From Streptomyces venezuelae (GTDB taxonomy: Bacteria; Actinomycetota; Actinomycetes; Streptomycetales; Streptomycetaceae), in assembly GCF_008642315.1 (NCBI RefSeq), contig NZ_CP029192.1, positions 6,696,001 through 6,760,000 of the forward strand: 64,000 nt of DNA, given 5' to 3'. A program made the position numbers and the translations under genes. Each line of letters begins with the position of its first letter. Position 1 is the stretch's first letter. Positions 51,129-59,520 of the stretch are shown in pieces. The notes under the pieces were generated by a model. That model worked only from the letters and a program-made list of their open reading frames with translations. It made no database searches and was not told where the DNA came from.

Positions 51129-52013
51129 ATGCAGGGCACGGTCGACGGGTTCAGCTACGGAGTCGTCACGCCGGTGGTGGCCTACCTCATGGCGTGTCTG
51201 GGAGGGGCGCTCGGGCTGCGCTGCACGACCAGATCGCTCCTCGTCGAGCACTCGTGGCGGCCCGGCTGGCTGGCGCTCGGCTCGGCCGCGATCGGCTCCG
51301 GGATCTGGACCATGCACTTCGTGGCGATGATGGGCTTCACCGTCGAGGAGGCCCCGATCCACTACGACAAGCCGCTGACCTTCGCGAGTCTCGCCGTCGC
51401 CATCGTCATGGTCGGCATCGGGATCTTCATCGTCGGCTACCGCGGCGCGACGGGCACCGCCCTCTTCACCGGCGGGACGGTCACGGGACTCGGCGTCGCC
51501 ACCATGCACTACCTGGGTATGGCCGGTATGCGTCTGCGCGGGACGCTGGAGTACAACACCCTGACCGTCGCCGCGTCCGTGGTGATCGCCATGGTCGCCG
51601 CGACCGCCGCGCTCTGGGCGGCCGGACAGGTCAGAGGGATCCTGTGGAGCCTCGGTGCCAGCCTCGTCATGGGCCTGGCCGTGAGCGGCATGCACTACAT
51701 GGGCATGGCGGGCCTCAGCGTCCATCTGCACGGCTCGGGTGCCGCCCCGCCCGGCGACTCGCCCGCCGAGATCCTCGCGCCCATGATGATCGGGCCGCTC
51801 GCCTTCCTGCTCCTCGCGGGCGTCATCGTGATGTTCGACCCGCTCATGGTGATGGGCGGCCAGGCGGACGTCAGGAACCCCGCGAACGGCAGCCGCACCC
51901 GGCAGGCCTACCCCGTCCCGCGCTCCGGCGACCGCCATGTGCCGGTCCCCCGCCGCAGGACCCGCCCCCGCTCCCGAACCCGCCCCGGCTCCCGCAGCCC
52001 GCAGAACTGGTGA
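51129..52013 (+). CDS. MHYT-domain integral membrane sensor
   Basis: 294 residues from ATG 51129 (MQGTVDGFSYG), with GGAAGGG upstream. Seven hydrophobic helices contain three copies of the repeat: TMHFVAMMGF, TMHYLGMAGM and GMHYMGMAGL. These residues are proposed to bind copper and sense O2, CO or NO. No GGDEF/EAL output domain is attached; the C-terminal 60 residues are a basic Pro/Arg-rich tail. The output mechanism is unknown. Confidence 0.9.
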   Translation: MQGTVDGFSYGVVTPVVAYLMACLGGALGLRCTTRSLLVEHSWRPGWLALGSAAIGSGIWTMHFVAMMGFTVEEAPIHYDKPLTFASLAVAIVMVGIGIFIVGYRGATGTALFTGGTVTGLGVATMHYLGMAGMRLRGTLEYNTLTVAASVVIAMVAATAALWAAGQVRGILWSLGASLVMGLAVSGMHYMGMAGLSVHLHGSGAAPPGDSPAEILAPMMIGPLAFLLLAGVIVMFDPLMVMGGQADVRNPANGSRTRQAYPVPRSGDRHVPVPRRRTRPRSRTRPGSRSPQNW

Positions 52014-52082
52014 GCCCGGCCCCGGCCGGCCGGGCCCCGCGGGACCGAACCGGGGCGCCGTCGGACGGCCGGTCCCGCCCCG

Positions 52083-52105
52083 TTGTCAGTGCGGGGTCGT
52101 ACGGT
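52083..52105 (+). promoter_or_regulatory. RecA-NDp / PafBC-type DNA-damage promoter (uvrB)
   Basis: TTGTCAGTG (52083-52091), 8 bases, TACGGT (52100-52105), then 7 bases to ATG 52113. It fits TTGTCRGTG-N8-TANNNT exactly and predicts a leaderless uvrB mRNA. Confidence 0.87.
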
Positions 52106-52112
52106 GGATTCC

Positions 52113-54266
52113 ATGCGGCCCGTATCCAAGATCGAACGCACGGTGGCACCTTTCGAGGTCGTCAGTCCGTACCAGCCCAGCGGCGACCAGCCGACCGCCA
52201 TCGCCGACCTCGAGCGGCGCATCCGTGCGGGTGAGAAGGATGTCGTCCTGCTCGGCGCGACCGGCACCGGCAAGTCGGCCACCACCGCGTGGATGATCGA
52301 GAAGCTCCAGCGCCCCACCCTCGTGATGGCGCCGAACAAGACACTGGCCGCCCAGCTGGCGAACGAATTCCGCGAGCTACTGCCCAACAACGCCGTCGAG
52401 TACTTCGTCTCGTACTACGACTACTACCAGCCGGAGGCGTACGTTCCGCAGTCGGACACGTACATCGAGAAGGACTCCTCGATCAACGAGGAGGTGGAGC
52501 GTCTGCGCCACTCCGCCACCAACTCGCTGCTGACCCGCCGCGACGTGGTCGTGGTCGCCTCCGTCTCCTGCATCTACGGCCTGGGCACCCCGCAGGAGTA
52601 CGTGGACCGCATGGTCCCCCTGAAGGTCGGCGAGGAGATCGACCGCGACCAGCTCCTGCGCCGCTTCGTCGACATCCAGTACACGCGCAACGACCTGGCC
52701 TTCACCCGCGGCACCTTCCGCGTCCGCGGCGACACCATCGAGATCTTCCCGGTCTATGAAGAGCTGGCCGTGCGCATCGAGATGTTCGGCGACGAGATCG
52801 AGGCGCTCTCCACGCTGCACCCGCTCACCGGCGAGGTCATCAGCGACGACGACCACCTGTACGTCTTCCCCGCCTCGCACTACGTAGCGGGTCCCGAGCG
52901 CCTGGAGAAGGCCGTCACCGGCATCGAGAAGGAGCTCACCGAGCGCCTCGCCGAGCTGGAGAAGCAGGGCAAGATGCTGGAGGCCCAGCGCCTGCGCATG
53001 CGCACGACGTACGACCTGGAGATGCTCCGCCAGATCGGCTCCTGCTCCGGCGTCGAGAACTACTCGATGCACTTCGACGACCGCGCCCCGGGCACGGCCC
53101 CCAACACCCTCCTCGACTACTTCCCGGAGGACTTCCTCCTGGTCCTGGACGAGTCGCACGTCACGGTCCCGCAGATCGGCGCGATGTACGAGGGGGACGC
53201 CTCCCGCAAGCGCACCCTCGTGGACCACGGTTTCCGACTGCCCTCCGCGTTGGACAACCGTCCCCTGAAGTGGGAGGAGTTCCTCGGCCGCATCGGGCAG
53301 ACGGTCTACCTCTCGGCGACCCCGGGGAAGTACGAGCTCTCGCGCGGTGACGGCTTCGTCGAGCAGATCATCCGCCCCACCGGCCTCGTCGACCCCGAGG
53401 TCGTCGTCAAGCCCACCGAGGGCCAGATCGACGACCTGGTGCACGAGATCCGCACGCGCACCGAGAAGGACGAGCGCGTCCTGGTCACCACGCTCACCAA
53501 GAAGATGGCCGAGGACCTCACGGACTACTTCCTCGAGCTCGGCATCCAGGTCCGCTATCTCCACAGCGACGTCGACACCCTGCGCCGCGTGGAGCTCCTG
53601 CGCGAACTGCGGGCGGGGGAGTACGACGTCCTGGTCGGCATCAACCTCCTGCGTGAGGGACTCGACCTCCCCGAGGTCTCCCTCGTGGCGATCCTCGACG
53701 CCGACAAGGAGGGCTTCCTGCGCTCCGGCACCTCCCTGATCCAGACCATCGGCCGCGCGGCGCGCAACGTGTCCGGTCAGGTCCACATGTACGCCGACAA
53801 GATCACGCCGGCGATGGAGAAGGCCATCGACGAGACCAACCGGCGCCGCGAGAAGCAGATCGCGTACAACAAGGAGAAGGGCATCGACCCGCAGCCCCTC
53901 CGCAAGAAGATCAACGACATCGTGTCGCAGATCGCCCGCGAGGAAGTCGACACCGAGCAGCTCCTCGGCTCGGACTACCGCAAGGCGAAGGCCGGCAAGG
54001 CCCCGGTGCCCGCGCTCGGCGGCGAGGCGGCCAAGGCCGGCAAGGCCGCCGCGCCCGCCAAGGGCAAGGCGAAGGGCAAGAAGGGCGCGGAGACCGTCCC
54101 GACCGACCGCCCGGCCGCCGAGCTGGCCGAGCAGATCGACGAGATGACCGAGCGCATGCGCGCGGCCGCCGCCGACCTGCAGTTCGAGATCGCGGCCCGG
54201 CTGCGCGACGAGGTGTCTGAGATGAAGAAGGAGCTGCGGCAGATGCGGGAGGCGGGCCAGGCCTGA
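52113..54266 (+). CDS. uvrB: Excinuclease ABC subunit B
   Basis: 717 residues. Walker [14 protein letters not shown] lies near residue 50, followed by the beta-hairpin [21 protein letters not shown] (two halves), DEF-like motif [30 protein letters not shown] (two motifs) and the C-terminal UVR helix pair that binds UvrC ([16 protein letters not shown]). A Lys/Ala/Gly linker (about 625-655) precedes that pair. UvrB is the damage-verifying helicase of nucleotide excision repair. ATG 52113 follows a damage promoter's -10 by seven bases. Confidence 0.98.
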   Translation: MRPVSKIERTVAPFEVVSPYQPSGDQPTAIADLERRIRAGEKDVVLLGATGTGKSATTAWMIEKLQRPTLVMAPNKTLAAQLANEFRELLPNNAVEYFVSYYDYYQPEAYVPQSDTYIEKDSSINEEVERLRHSATNSLLTRRDVVVVASVSCIYGLGTPQEYVDRMVPLKVGEEIDRDQLLRRFVDIQYTRNDLAFTRGTFRVRGDTIEIFPVYEELAVRIEMFGDEIEALSTLHPLTGEVISDDDHLYVFPASHYVAGPERLEKAVTGIEKELTERLAELEKQGKMLEAQRLRMRTTYDLEMLRQIGSCSGVENYSMHFDDRAPGTAPNTLLDYFPEDFLLVLDESHVTVPQIGAMYEGDASRKRTLVDHGFRLPSALDNRPLKWEEFLGRIGQTVYLSATPGKYELSRGDGFVEQIIRPTGLVDPEVVVKPTEGQIDDLVHEIRTRTEKDERVLVTTLTKKMAEDLTDYFLELGIQVRYLHSDVDTLRRVELLRELRAGEYDVLVGINLLREGLDLPEVSLVAILDADKEGFLRSGTSLIQTIGRAARNVSGQVHMYADKITPAMEKAIDETNRRREKQIAYNKEKGIDPQPLRKKINDIVSQIAREEVDTEQLLGSDYRKAKAGKAPVPALGGEAAKAGKAAAPAKGKAKGKKGAETVPTDRPAAELAEQIDEMTERMRAAAADLQFEIAARLRDEVSEMKKELRQMREAGQA

Positions 54267-54443
54267 GGCTGTGTCGCCGGGGCCTGGAGAACACGCCTGG
54301 GGCCCGGGAAACGGCGTACTGCCCGGTCTGTTGCAAGACCGCCACAATGTGCGCCCCGGAGTGCTGCTTCGCAGGTCGGAGTGCATAAGGTGCTGGGCAA
54401 CCGCAAGAGGCGGTTGCCCAGGCAGTTCGAGAGGGGACAGCGC

Positions 54444-55022
54444 GTGACGGTCAACATGACCAAGGGTCAGGCCATCAGCCTGCAGAAGGACGACGGGGGC
54501 GCCCTGACCGCGGTGCGCATGGGACTCGGGTGGCAGGCGGCTCCGCGCCGTGGCCTGTTCGGCTCGCGGACCCGTGAGGTCGATCTGGACGCCTCGGCGG
54601 TGCTGTTCGCGGACAAGCAGCCGGTGGACGTCGTGTTCTTCCGCCACCTGGTCAGCGACGACGGCTCGGTGCGGCACACCGGCGACAACCTCGTGGGCGG
54701 CGTCGGCGCGGGCGGGGACGACGAGGCGATCCTCGTCGACCTCCAGCGGATCCCCGTCCACATCGACCAGATCGTCTTCACGGTGAACTCGTTCACCGGC
54801 CAGACCTTCCAGGAGGTGCAGAACGCGTTCTGCCGTCTGGTCGACGAGACCAACGGCCAGGAGCTCGCGCGCTACACCCTGGACGGCGGCGGCCAGTACA
54901 CCGCGCAGATCATGGCGAAGGTCCACCGGGCGGGCGCCGGCTGGCAGATGACGGCCATCGGCACCCCGGCCAACGGCCGCACCTTCCAGGACCTGATGCC
55001 GTCGATCCTGCCGCACCTGTAA
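54444..55022 (+). CDS. TerD-family protein
   Basis: 192 residues from GTG 54444, with GAGGGG seven bases upstream. TerD features include NMTKGQAISLQ, VDLDASAVLF, VDVVFFRHLVSDDGSVRHTGDN (split), GGDDEAILVDLQRIP and IVFTVNSFTGQTFQEVQNAF. TerD domains bind calcium through acidic residues and belong to phage/metal/envelope-stress (ter) systems. It lies 178 bases after uvrB and in line with a second TerD-domain gene and terC. Confidence 0.93.
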   Translation: MTVNMTKGQAISLQKDDGGALTAVRMGLGWQAAPRRGLFGSRTREVDLDASAVLFADKQPVDVVFFRHLVSDDGSVRHTGDNLVGGVGAGGDDEAILVDLQRIPVHIDQIVFTVNSFTGQTFQEVQNAFCRLVDETNGQELARYTLDGGGQYTAQIMAKVHRAGAGWQMTAIGTPANGRTFQDLMPSILPHL

Positions 55023-55141
55023 AGCACGACAACAACAACCGGCGCCACCAGCAGCAACCAGCACCACGGCAGTAACCGGAGTCACACGAACGCCACCGGC
55101 TCCGCAAGCACCATCCGTACGTACAAGGGGGAACGAACGCG

Positions 55142-57094
55142 ATGACGGCCGAGCTGGTGCGGGGGCAGAACCACCCGCTTCCCGGGACCCGCCTGGAGAT
55201 CCGCGTGTCGGCGGGCCGCCCCGTCGTCGCGGGCGCCACGCTCGGCGACGACCGGGGCCGGGTCCACGGCGTGGAGTGGGTGGCCCACCCCGGTTCGCCC
55301 ACCCTCCCGGGCATCGAGGTGTCCAAGCAGGCGGCCGCCGACCACCGGCTCGTCGTCGACCTCGGCGCCCTCAAGGACACCGTGCACCGCGTCAGCGTCC
55401 TGCTCGCGCTGCCCGTCGGCGTCGAGGGCCCGGCCACGTTCCGCGCCCTCGCGGCGCCCTTCGTCGCGGTCACCGGACTCGACGGCACCGAGATCGCCAG
55501 TTACACCATCACCGACCTGGACGCCGAGTCCGCCGTCGTCGCCCTGGAGCTCTACCGCCGCCAGGGTGCCTGGAAGGTCCGCGCCGTCGGCCAGGGGTAC
55601 GCGGGCGGCCTCGCCGACATGCTCACCGACCAGGGCCTGCCCCAGGCCCGCGAGCTGGCCGCCGCCATCAACGAAGCGGTCGCCCAGGGCCTGGCCCGCT
55701 CCGTGGCCGCCCCGCCGCCCCGCCCCGCCGACGGCACCCGGGTGCGCACCGCCTCACAGGGCCAGGACGGCCGCTCGGCCCCGCCGCCCGAGGGCCACCC
55801 CGACGCCGCACCGGGCCACCCCGCGCGGCAGCAGGCCGACGACACCCCCCTCGCCCCCGCCGACCAGCCGAGCGGCGGCCCCGTCAACTACGCGCACCCG
55901 CGACGCCAGACCACAGCGCCCCCGCCGCCCCCGCCCGCCGTGCCGCCGGCCCGCCCCGGCGAGCCCGCCCAGCCCGTCGCGGGCGACGCCACCGGCTGGT
56001 CCATGGAGGAGCGGCTCTACAACCAGGTGTGGGGCATGTTCGAGGATTTGGCCCGCACCACGGCGGCGTACCGCAGCGCCGTCGACTTCGCCGACTCCCG
56101 CATGGAGCAGGAGCTCGACAAGGTCCTCTCCGACCCGCGCAGCCGCATCGGCGGCGCCGGTGACGCCGCGCGCGAGAGCGCCCGCGCCAAGCACGCCGAC
56201 CTCGTCGCGCGGGCCAGGGCCGCCCTCGACCGCGACCTGGCCCAGCTCGCCGCCGAGGCCGACGTCGTCGAGCCCGCCCTGCCCCCGGCGTACGCGTCGT
56301 GGAGCAGTCCCGCCTGGCACGCCTACCGGGCGCCGATGGAGATCCCCATGGCGCTGCGCCTCGGCGACCTCCATCTGCCCGAGCGCGTCGACCTGCGGAT
56401 CCCGATGCTCGTCCGGCTGCCGCTGGAGCGCGGCCTGTGGATCGACAGCGGCAAGGCCCTCACCAACTCCTTCACCGACTCCGCCGAGCTGCGCAGGCTG
56501 GCCATGGACACCGCCGTGGCGCACGCGGCGCGGCTCCTCGCGGCCTATCCGGCGGGCGAGTTCCAGGTGCACGTCATCGACGCGGCGGGTGCCGCCGCGT
56601 CCTCGCTCGCCCCGCTCGTGGAGGCCGGTGTGCTCGCCGGGCCCCCGGCCACCGGGGCGGCGGGCGTCGCGGACGTCCTCGGCGGGCTCACGCAGCGCGT
56701 GGACCTGGTCCAGATGGCCGTCCGAGGCGGTGCCGCCGACGCGCTGCCGCCGGATCTGGACATCGCCGAGCAGCTCCTGATCGTCAACGACTTCCCGCAC
56801 GGTTTCGACGACCGCGCCGTGACCCAGCTGCGCTACCTCGCGGACGAGGGCCCGGCCGTCGGCGTCCACCTCATGATGGTCGCCGACCGCGAGGACGCCG
56901 CCGCGTACGGGCCGCTGCTCGACCCGCTGTGGCGTGCGCTGCTGCGGCTGACGCCGGTGCCCGACGACCACCTCGCCGACCCGTGGGTCGGGCACACGTG
57001 GACGTACGACCCGCCGGTGATCCCGCGGGGGAGCCAGATCCTGCGGCAGCTCCTGGACCGGGTCGCCACGGCCCGACGCAACGGCGGGCGTTGA
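55142..57094 (+). CDS. TerD-domain protein fused to an FtsK-like degenerate ATPase domain
   Basis: 650 residues. Residues 1-185 are TerD-like (LVRGQNHPLPGT, EVSKQAAADHRLVVDLGAL, EIASYTITDLDAESAVVALE). A Pro/Gln-rich linker spans about 186-285. The C-terminal part (about 390-650) recalls FtsK/SpoIIIE-type ATPases: PMLVRLPLERGLWIDSGKAL at the P-loop position, LLIVNDFPHGFDD at Walker B and GPAVGVHLMMVADRED. The nucleotide-binding residues are not intact, so it is probably a scaffold. It is transcribed with the TerD gene. Confidence 0.82.
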   Translation: MTAELVRGQNHPLPGTRLEIRVSAGRPVVAGATLGDDRGRVHGVEWVAHPGSPTLPGIEVSKQAAADHRLVVDLGALKDTVHRVSVLLALPVGVEGPATFRALAAPFVAVTGLDGTEIASYTITDLDAESAVVALELYRRQGAWKVRAVGQGYAGGLADMLTDQGLPQARELAAAINEAVAQGLARSVAAPPPRPADGTRVRTASQGQDGRSAPPPEGHPDAAPGHPARQQADDTPLAPADQPSGGPVNYAHPRRQTTAPPPPPPAVPPARPGEPAQPVAGDATGWSMEERLYNQVWGMFEDLARTTAAYRSAVDFADSRMEQELDKVLSDPRSRIGGAGDAARESARAKHADLVARARAALDRDLAQLAAEADVVEPALPPAYASWSSPAWHAYRAPMEIPMALRLGDLHLPERVDLRIPMLVRLPLERGLWIDSGKALTNSFTDSAELRRLAMDTAVAHAARLLAAYPAGEFQVHVIDAAGAAASSLAPLVEAGVLAGPPATGAAGVADVLGGLTQRVDLVQMAVRGGAADALPPDLDIAEQLLIVNDFPHGFDDRAVTQLRYLADEGPAVGVHLMMVADREDAAAYGPLLDPLWRALLRLTPVPDDHLADPWVGHTWTYDPPVIPRGSQILRQLLDRVATARRNGGR

Positions 57095-57153
57095 CGTCAA
57101 AGCGACTTTTGTGCCGCCCTGACCAGGGCTTTTGGCTCTTGTTTGCCGTCTCC

Positions 57154-57183
57154 TTTACCAATGCTTGGTATTTCGCGTACGCT
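57154..57183 (+). promoter_or_regulatory. Candidate terC promoter
   Basis: TTTACC (57154-57159), an 18-base spacer and TACGCT (57178-57183) precede the riboswitch at the expected distance. The -35 is a weak match. ACCAATGCTTGGT (57158-57170) between them is an inverted repeat (ACCAA/TTGGT) that could bind a regulator. Confidence 0.45.
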
Positions 57184-57184
57184 T

Positions 57185-57341
57185 CTACCTGCGGAGGGGA
57201 GTACTCCCGGCTGCGACGTACCCGTCAATACGGACCGCCATCGGTCCCGGGGCGTCGGCCCGACACATGGCGGCGACCGCCTCGGGTGGAAGAGACCTCC
57301 GGCAGCGACGACGCTGATCAGTAGCCGTACGACGCCGGAGG
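57185..57341 (+). ncRNA. yybP-ykoY (manganese) riboswitch ahead of terC
   Basis: The stretch carries the conserved pieces of this class in order: GGAGGGGAGTA (57193-57203), TACCCGTCAATACGGACC (57219-57236) and GGAAGAGACCTCCGGCAG (57288-57305). A closing stem P1 pairs CTGCGGAGG (57189-57197) with CCTCCGGCAG (57296-57305, one bulged base). CCTCCGGC (57296-57303) is also perfectly complementary to GCCGGAGG (57334-57341), the Shine-Dalgarno of terC. Ligand-bound P1 would therefore free the ribosome site. The class senses Mn2+ and often controls TerC-type exporters. Confidence 0.87.
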
Positions 57342-57345
57342 CGCA

Positions 57346-58344
57346 GTGGACGTTTCAATGACCCTGTGGGTGACGACCGTTCTCGGTCTGTGTGCCCTGA
57401 TCGCGGTCGACTTCTTCATCGGGCGCAAGCCCCATGACGTGTCGATCAAGGAAGCCGGAATCTGGACGATCGTCTGGATCGTCCTCGCGGCGCTCTTCGG
57501 ACTCGGCCTGCTGATCGCGGGCGAGAGCCAGGCGTCGGGCGAGTTCTTCGCCGGCTTCATCACCGAGAAGTCCCTCTCCGTGGACAACCTCTTCGTCTTC
57601 ATCCTGATCATGGCGAAGTTCTCGGTCCCCTCCCACCTGCAGCAGCGCGTGCTGCTGTTCGGCGTGCTCATCGCCCTGGTGCTGCGTGCGATCTTCATCG
57701 CCGCCGGCGCCGCGGTGATCGCCAACTTCTCGTGGGTCTTCTACATCTTCGGCGCGTTCCTGATCTACACCGCCTGGAAGCTCATCCAGGAGGCCCGCGC
57801 CGACGAGGAGGAAGAGGACTGGGAGGAGAACCGCCTCCTGAAGTCCATCGAGAAGAAGTTCGGCGTCTCGGACCGGTACGAGGGCACGAAGCTGTTCGTC
57901 AGGAAGAACGGCAAGAAGATCATGACGCCGCTCATGGTCGTCATGCTCGCCATCGGCACCACCGACGTGCTCTTCGCGATGGACTCCATCCCGGCGATCT
58001 TCGGCCTCACCCAGGACCCGTACATCGTCTTCACCGCGAACGCCTTCGCCCTGATGGGCCTCCGCCAGCTGTACTTCCTCATCGGCGGACTCCTCAGGAA
58101 GCTGGTCCACCTCAGCTACGGCCTGTCGGTGATCCTCGGCTTCATCGGCGTGAAGCTCGTCCTGCACGCCCTGCACGAGAACGGGGTGCACGTCCCCGAG
58201 ATCTCCATTCCCGTCTCGCTGGGCGTCATCTGCGGCGTCCTGGTGATCACCACGATCACCAGCCTCATCGCCTCCAAGAAGCAGGAGCAGCAGGCGGCCG
58301 CCGAGGCCGGGGACGACGCCCGCAAGGACAGCGTCGAGGCCTGA
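57346..58344 (+). CDS. TerC-family integral membrane protein (probable Mn exporter)
   Basis: 332 residues from GTG 57346, with GGAGG four bases upstream inside the riboswitch. About eight to nine membrane helices are visible. TerC signatures are AVDFFIGRKPHDV, EKSLSVDNLFVFILIMAKF, TTDVLFAMDSIPAIFGLTQDP and ANAFALMGLRQLYFLIGGLL, with acidic residues inside the membrane. A charged loop lies at about 145-165. Recent work on the family and the Mn riboswitch in front both point to manganese efflux; a link with TerD proteins upstream suggests envelope stress. Confidence 0.93.
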   Translation: MDVSMTLWVTTVLGLCALIAVDFFIGRKPHDVSIKEAGIWTIVWIVLAALFGLGLLIAGESQASGEFFAGFITEKSLSVDNLFVFILIMAKFSVPSHLQQRVLLFGVLIALVLRAIFIAAGAAVIANFSWVFYIFGAFLIYTAWKLIQEARADEEEEDWEENRLLKSIEKKFGVSDRYEGTKLFVRKNGKKIMTPLMVVMLAIGTTDVLFAMDSIPAIFGLTQDPYIVFTANAFALMGLRQLYFLIGGLLRKLVHLSYGLSVILGFIGVKLVLHALHENGVHVPEISIPVSLGVICGVLVITTITSLIASKKQEQQAAAEAGDDARKDSVEA

Positions 58345-58419
58345 CGGCACCCCTCCCGCCCCTCACCGGGCGGGAGGCACCGAGTAGCGGCACCAGAGCG
58401 CCCGGGGCAGCATCGAGTC

Positions 58420-59520
58420 ATGGTCACTCGGCTCCGGGCGCTCGGCATGCAGTGGACGGCCGTGGTGCCGGTCCTCGCCATCGTTCTCCTCGCCCTCACC
58501 TGGGGGCGGGACCTGCCCGGCGTGGTGGTCGCCGTGGTGACGCTGATCCTCGCGGGGGCGGTGCTCGCCGCCGTCCACCACGCCGAGGTCATCGCGCACC
58601 GGGTGGGCGAACCCTTCGGCTCACTCGTCCTCGCGGTCGCCGTCACGATCATCGAGGTGGCGCTGATCGTCACCCTCATGGCCGACGGCGGCGACAAGAG
58701 CACCACCCTCGCGCGGGACACCGTCTTCGCCGCCGTGATGATCACCTGCAACGGCATCGTCGGGCTCTGCCTCCTGGTGGGCGCCCTCCGCCATCGCGTC
58801 GCCGTCTTCAACCCCGAGGGCACCGGCGCCGCCCTCGCCACCGTCGCGACGCTGGCCACGCTCTGTCTGGTCCTGCCGACCTTCACCACCACCAAGCAGG
58901 GCCCCGAGTTCTCCACGGCCCAGCTCACCTTCGCCGCGGTCGCCTCGATCGTCCTCTACGGCATCTTCGTGACCACCCAGACCGTGCGGCACCGCGACTA
59001 CTTCCTGCCCCTCACCAAACAGGGCGAGGTCATCGACACCGACAGCCACGCCGAAGGCCCCTCCTCCAAGGAGGCGCTGCTGAGCCTGGGACTGCTCGGG
59101 CTCGCGCTGGTCGGAGTGGTCGGCCTGGCCAAAGGCGTGTCCCCGACGATCGAGTCGGGTGTGGAGAGCGCCGGCATGCCGCACGCCGTCGTCGGTGTGA
59201 TCATCGCGCTGCTCGTGCTGCTCCCGGAGACCATCGCGGCCGTGCGCGCCGCCCGCCGCGACCGCGTCCAGACCAGCCTGAACCTCGCCCTCGGCTCGGC
59301 GATGGCCAGCATCGGACTGACCATCCCGGCCGTCGCCATCGCCTCCGTATGGCTGTCGGGACCGCTCGTGCTGGGGCTCAGCTCGACCCACATGGTGCTG
59401 CTCGCGCTCACCGTGATCGTCGGCACCCTGACGGTCGTGCCCGGACGCGCCACGCCGCTCCAGGGCGGCGTCCACCTGGTGCTGTTCGCGGCGTTCCTGG
59501 AACTCGCCGTCACCCCGTAG
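58420..59520 (+). CDS. Calcium/cation:proton antiporter (ChaA-like)
   Basis: 366 residues with about ten to eleven membrane helices. The two acidic repeats typical of the CaCA superfamily are VTIIEVALIVTLM near residue 75 and VLLPETIAAVRAARRDRVQ near residue 270, both followed by helices with NGI/LGSAMASIGL. It exchanges Ca2+, Na+ or K+ for protons across the membrane. It lies 75 bases after terC, so a cation-homeostasis group is plausible. Confidence 0.9.
   Translation: MVTRLRALGMQWTAVVPVLAIVLLALTWGRDLPGVVVAVVTLILAGAVLAAVHHAEVIAHRVGEPFGSLVLAVAVTIIEVALIVTLMADGGDKSTTLARDTVFAAVMITCNGIVGLCLLVGALRHRVAVFNPEGTGAALATVATLATLCLVLPTFTTTKQGPEFSTAQLTFAAVASIVLYGIFVTTQTVRHRDYFLPLTKQGEVIDTDSHAEGPSSKEALLSLGLLGLALVGVVGLAKGVSPTIESGVESAGMPHAVVGVIIALLVLLPETIAAVRAARRDRVQTSLNLALGSAMASIGLTIPAVAIASVWLSGPLVLGLSSTHMVLLALTVIVGTLTVVPGRATPLQGGVHLVLFAAFLELAVTP

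Noticed and set aside
52377..55085. A 902-residue minus-strand frame opposite uvrB and terD
   Set aside because: It is an antisense shadow of two well-recognised genes, rich in Leu/Asp/Val from mirrored codons.
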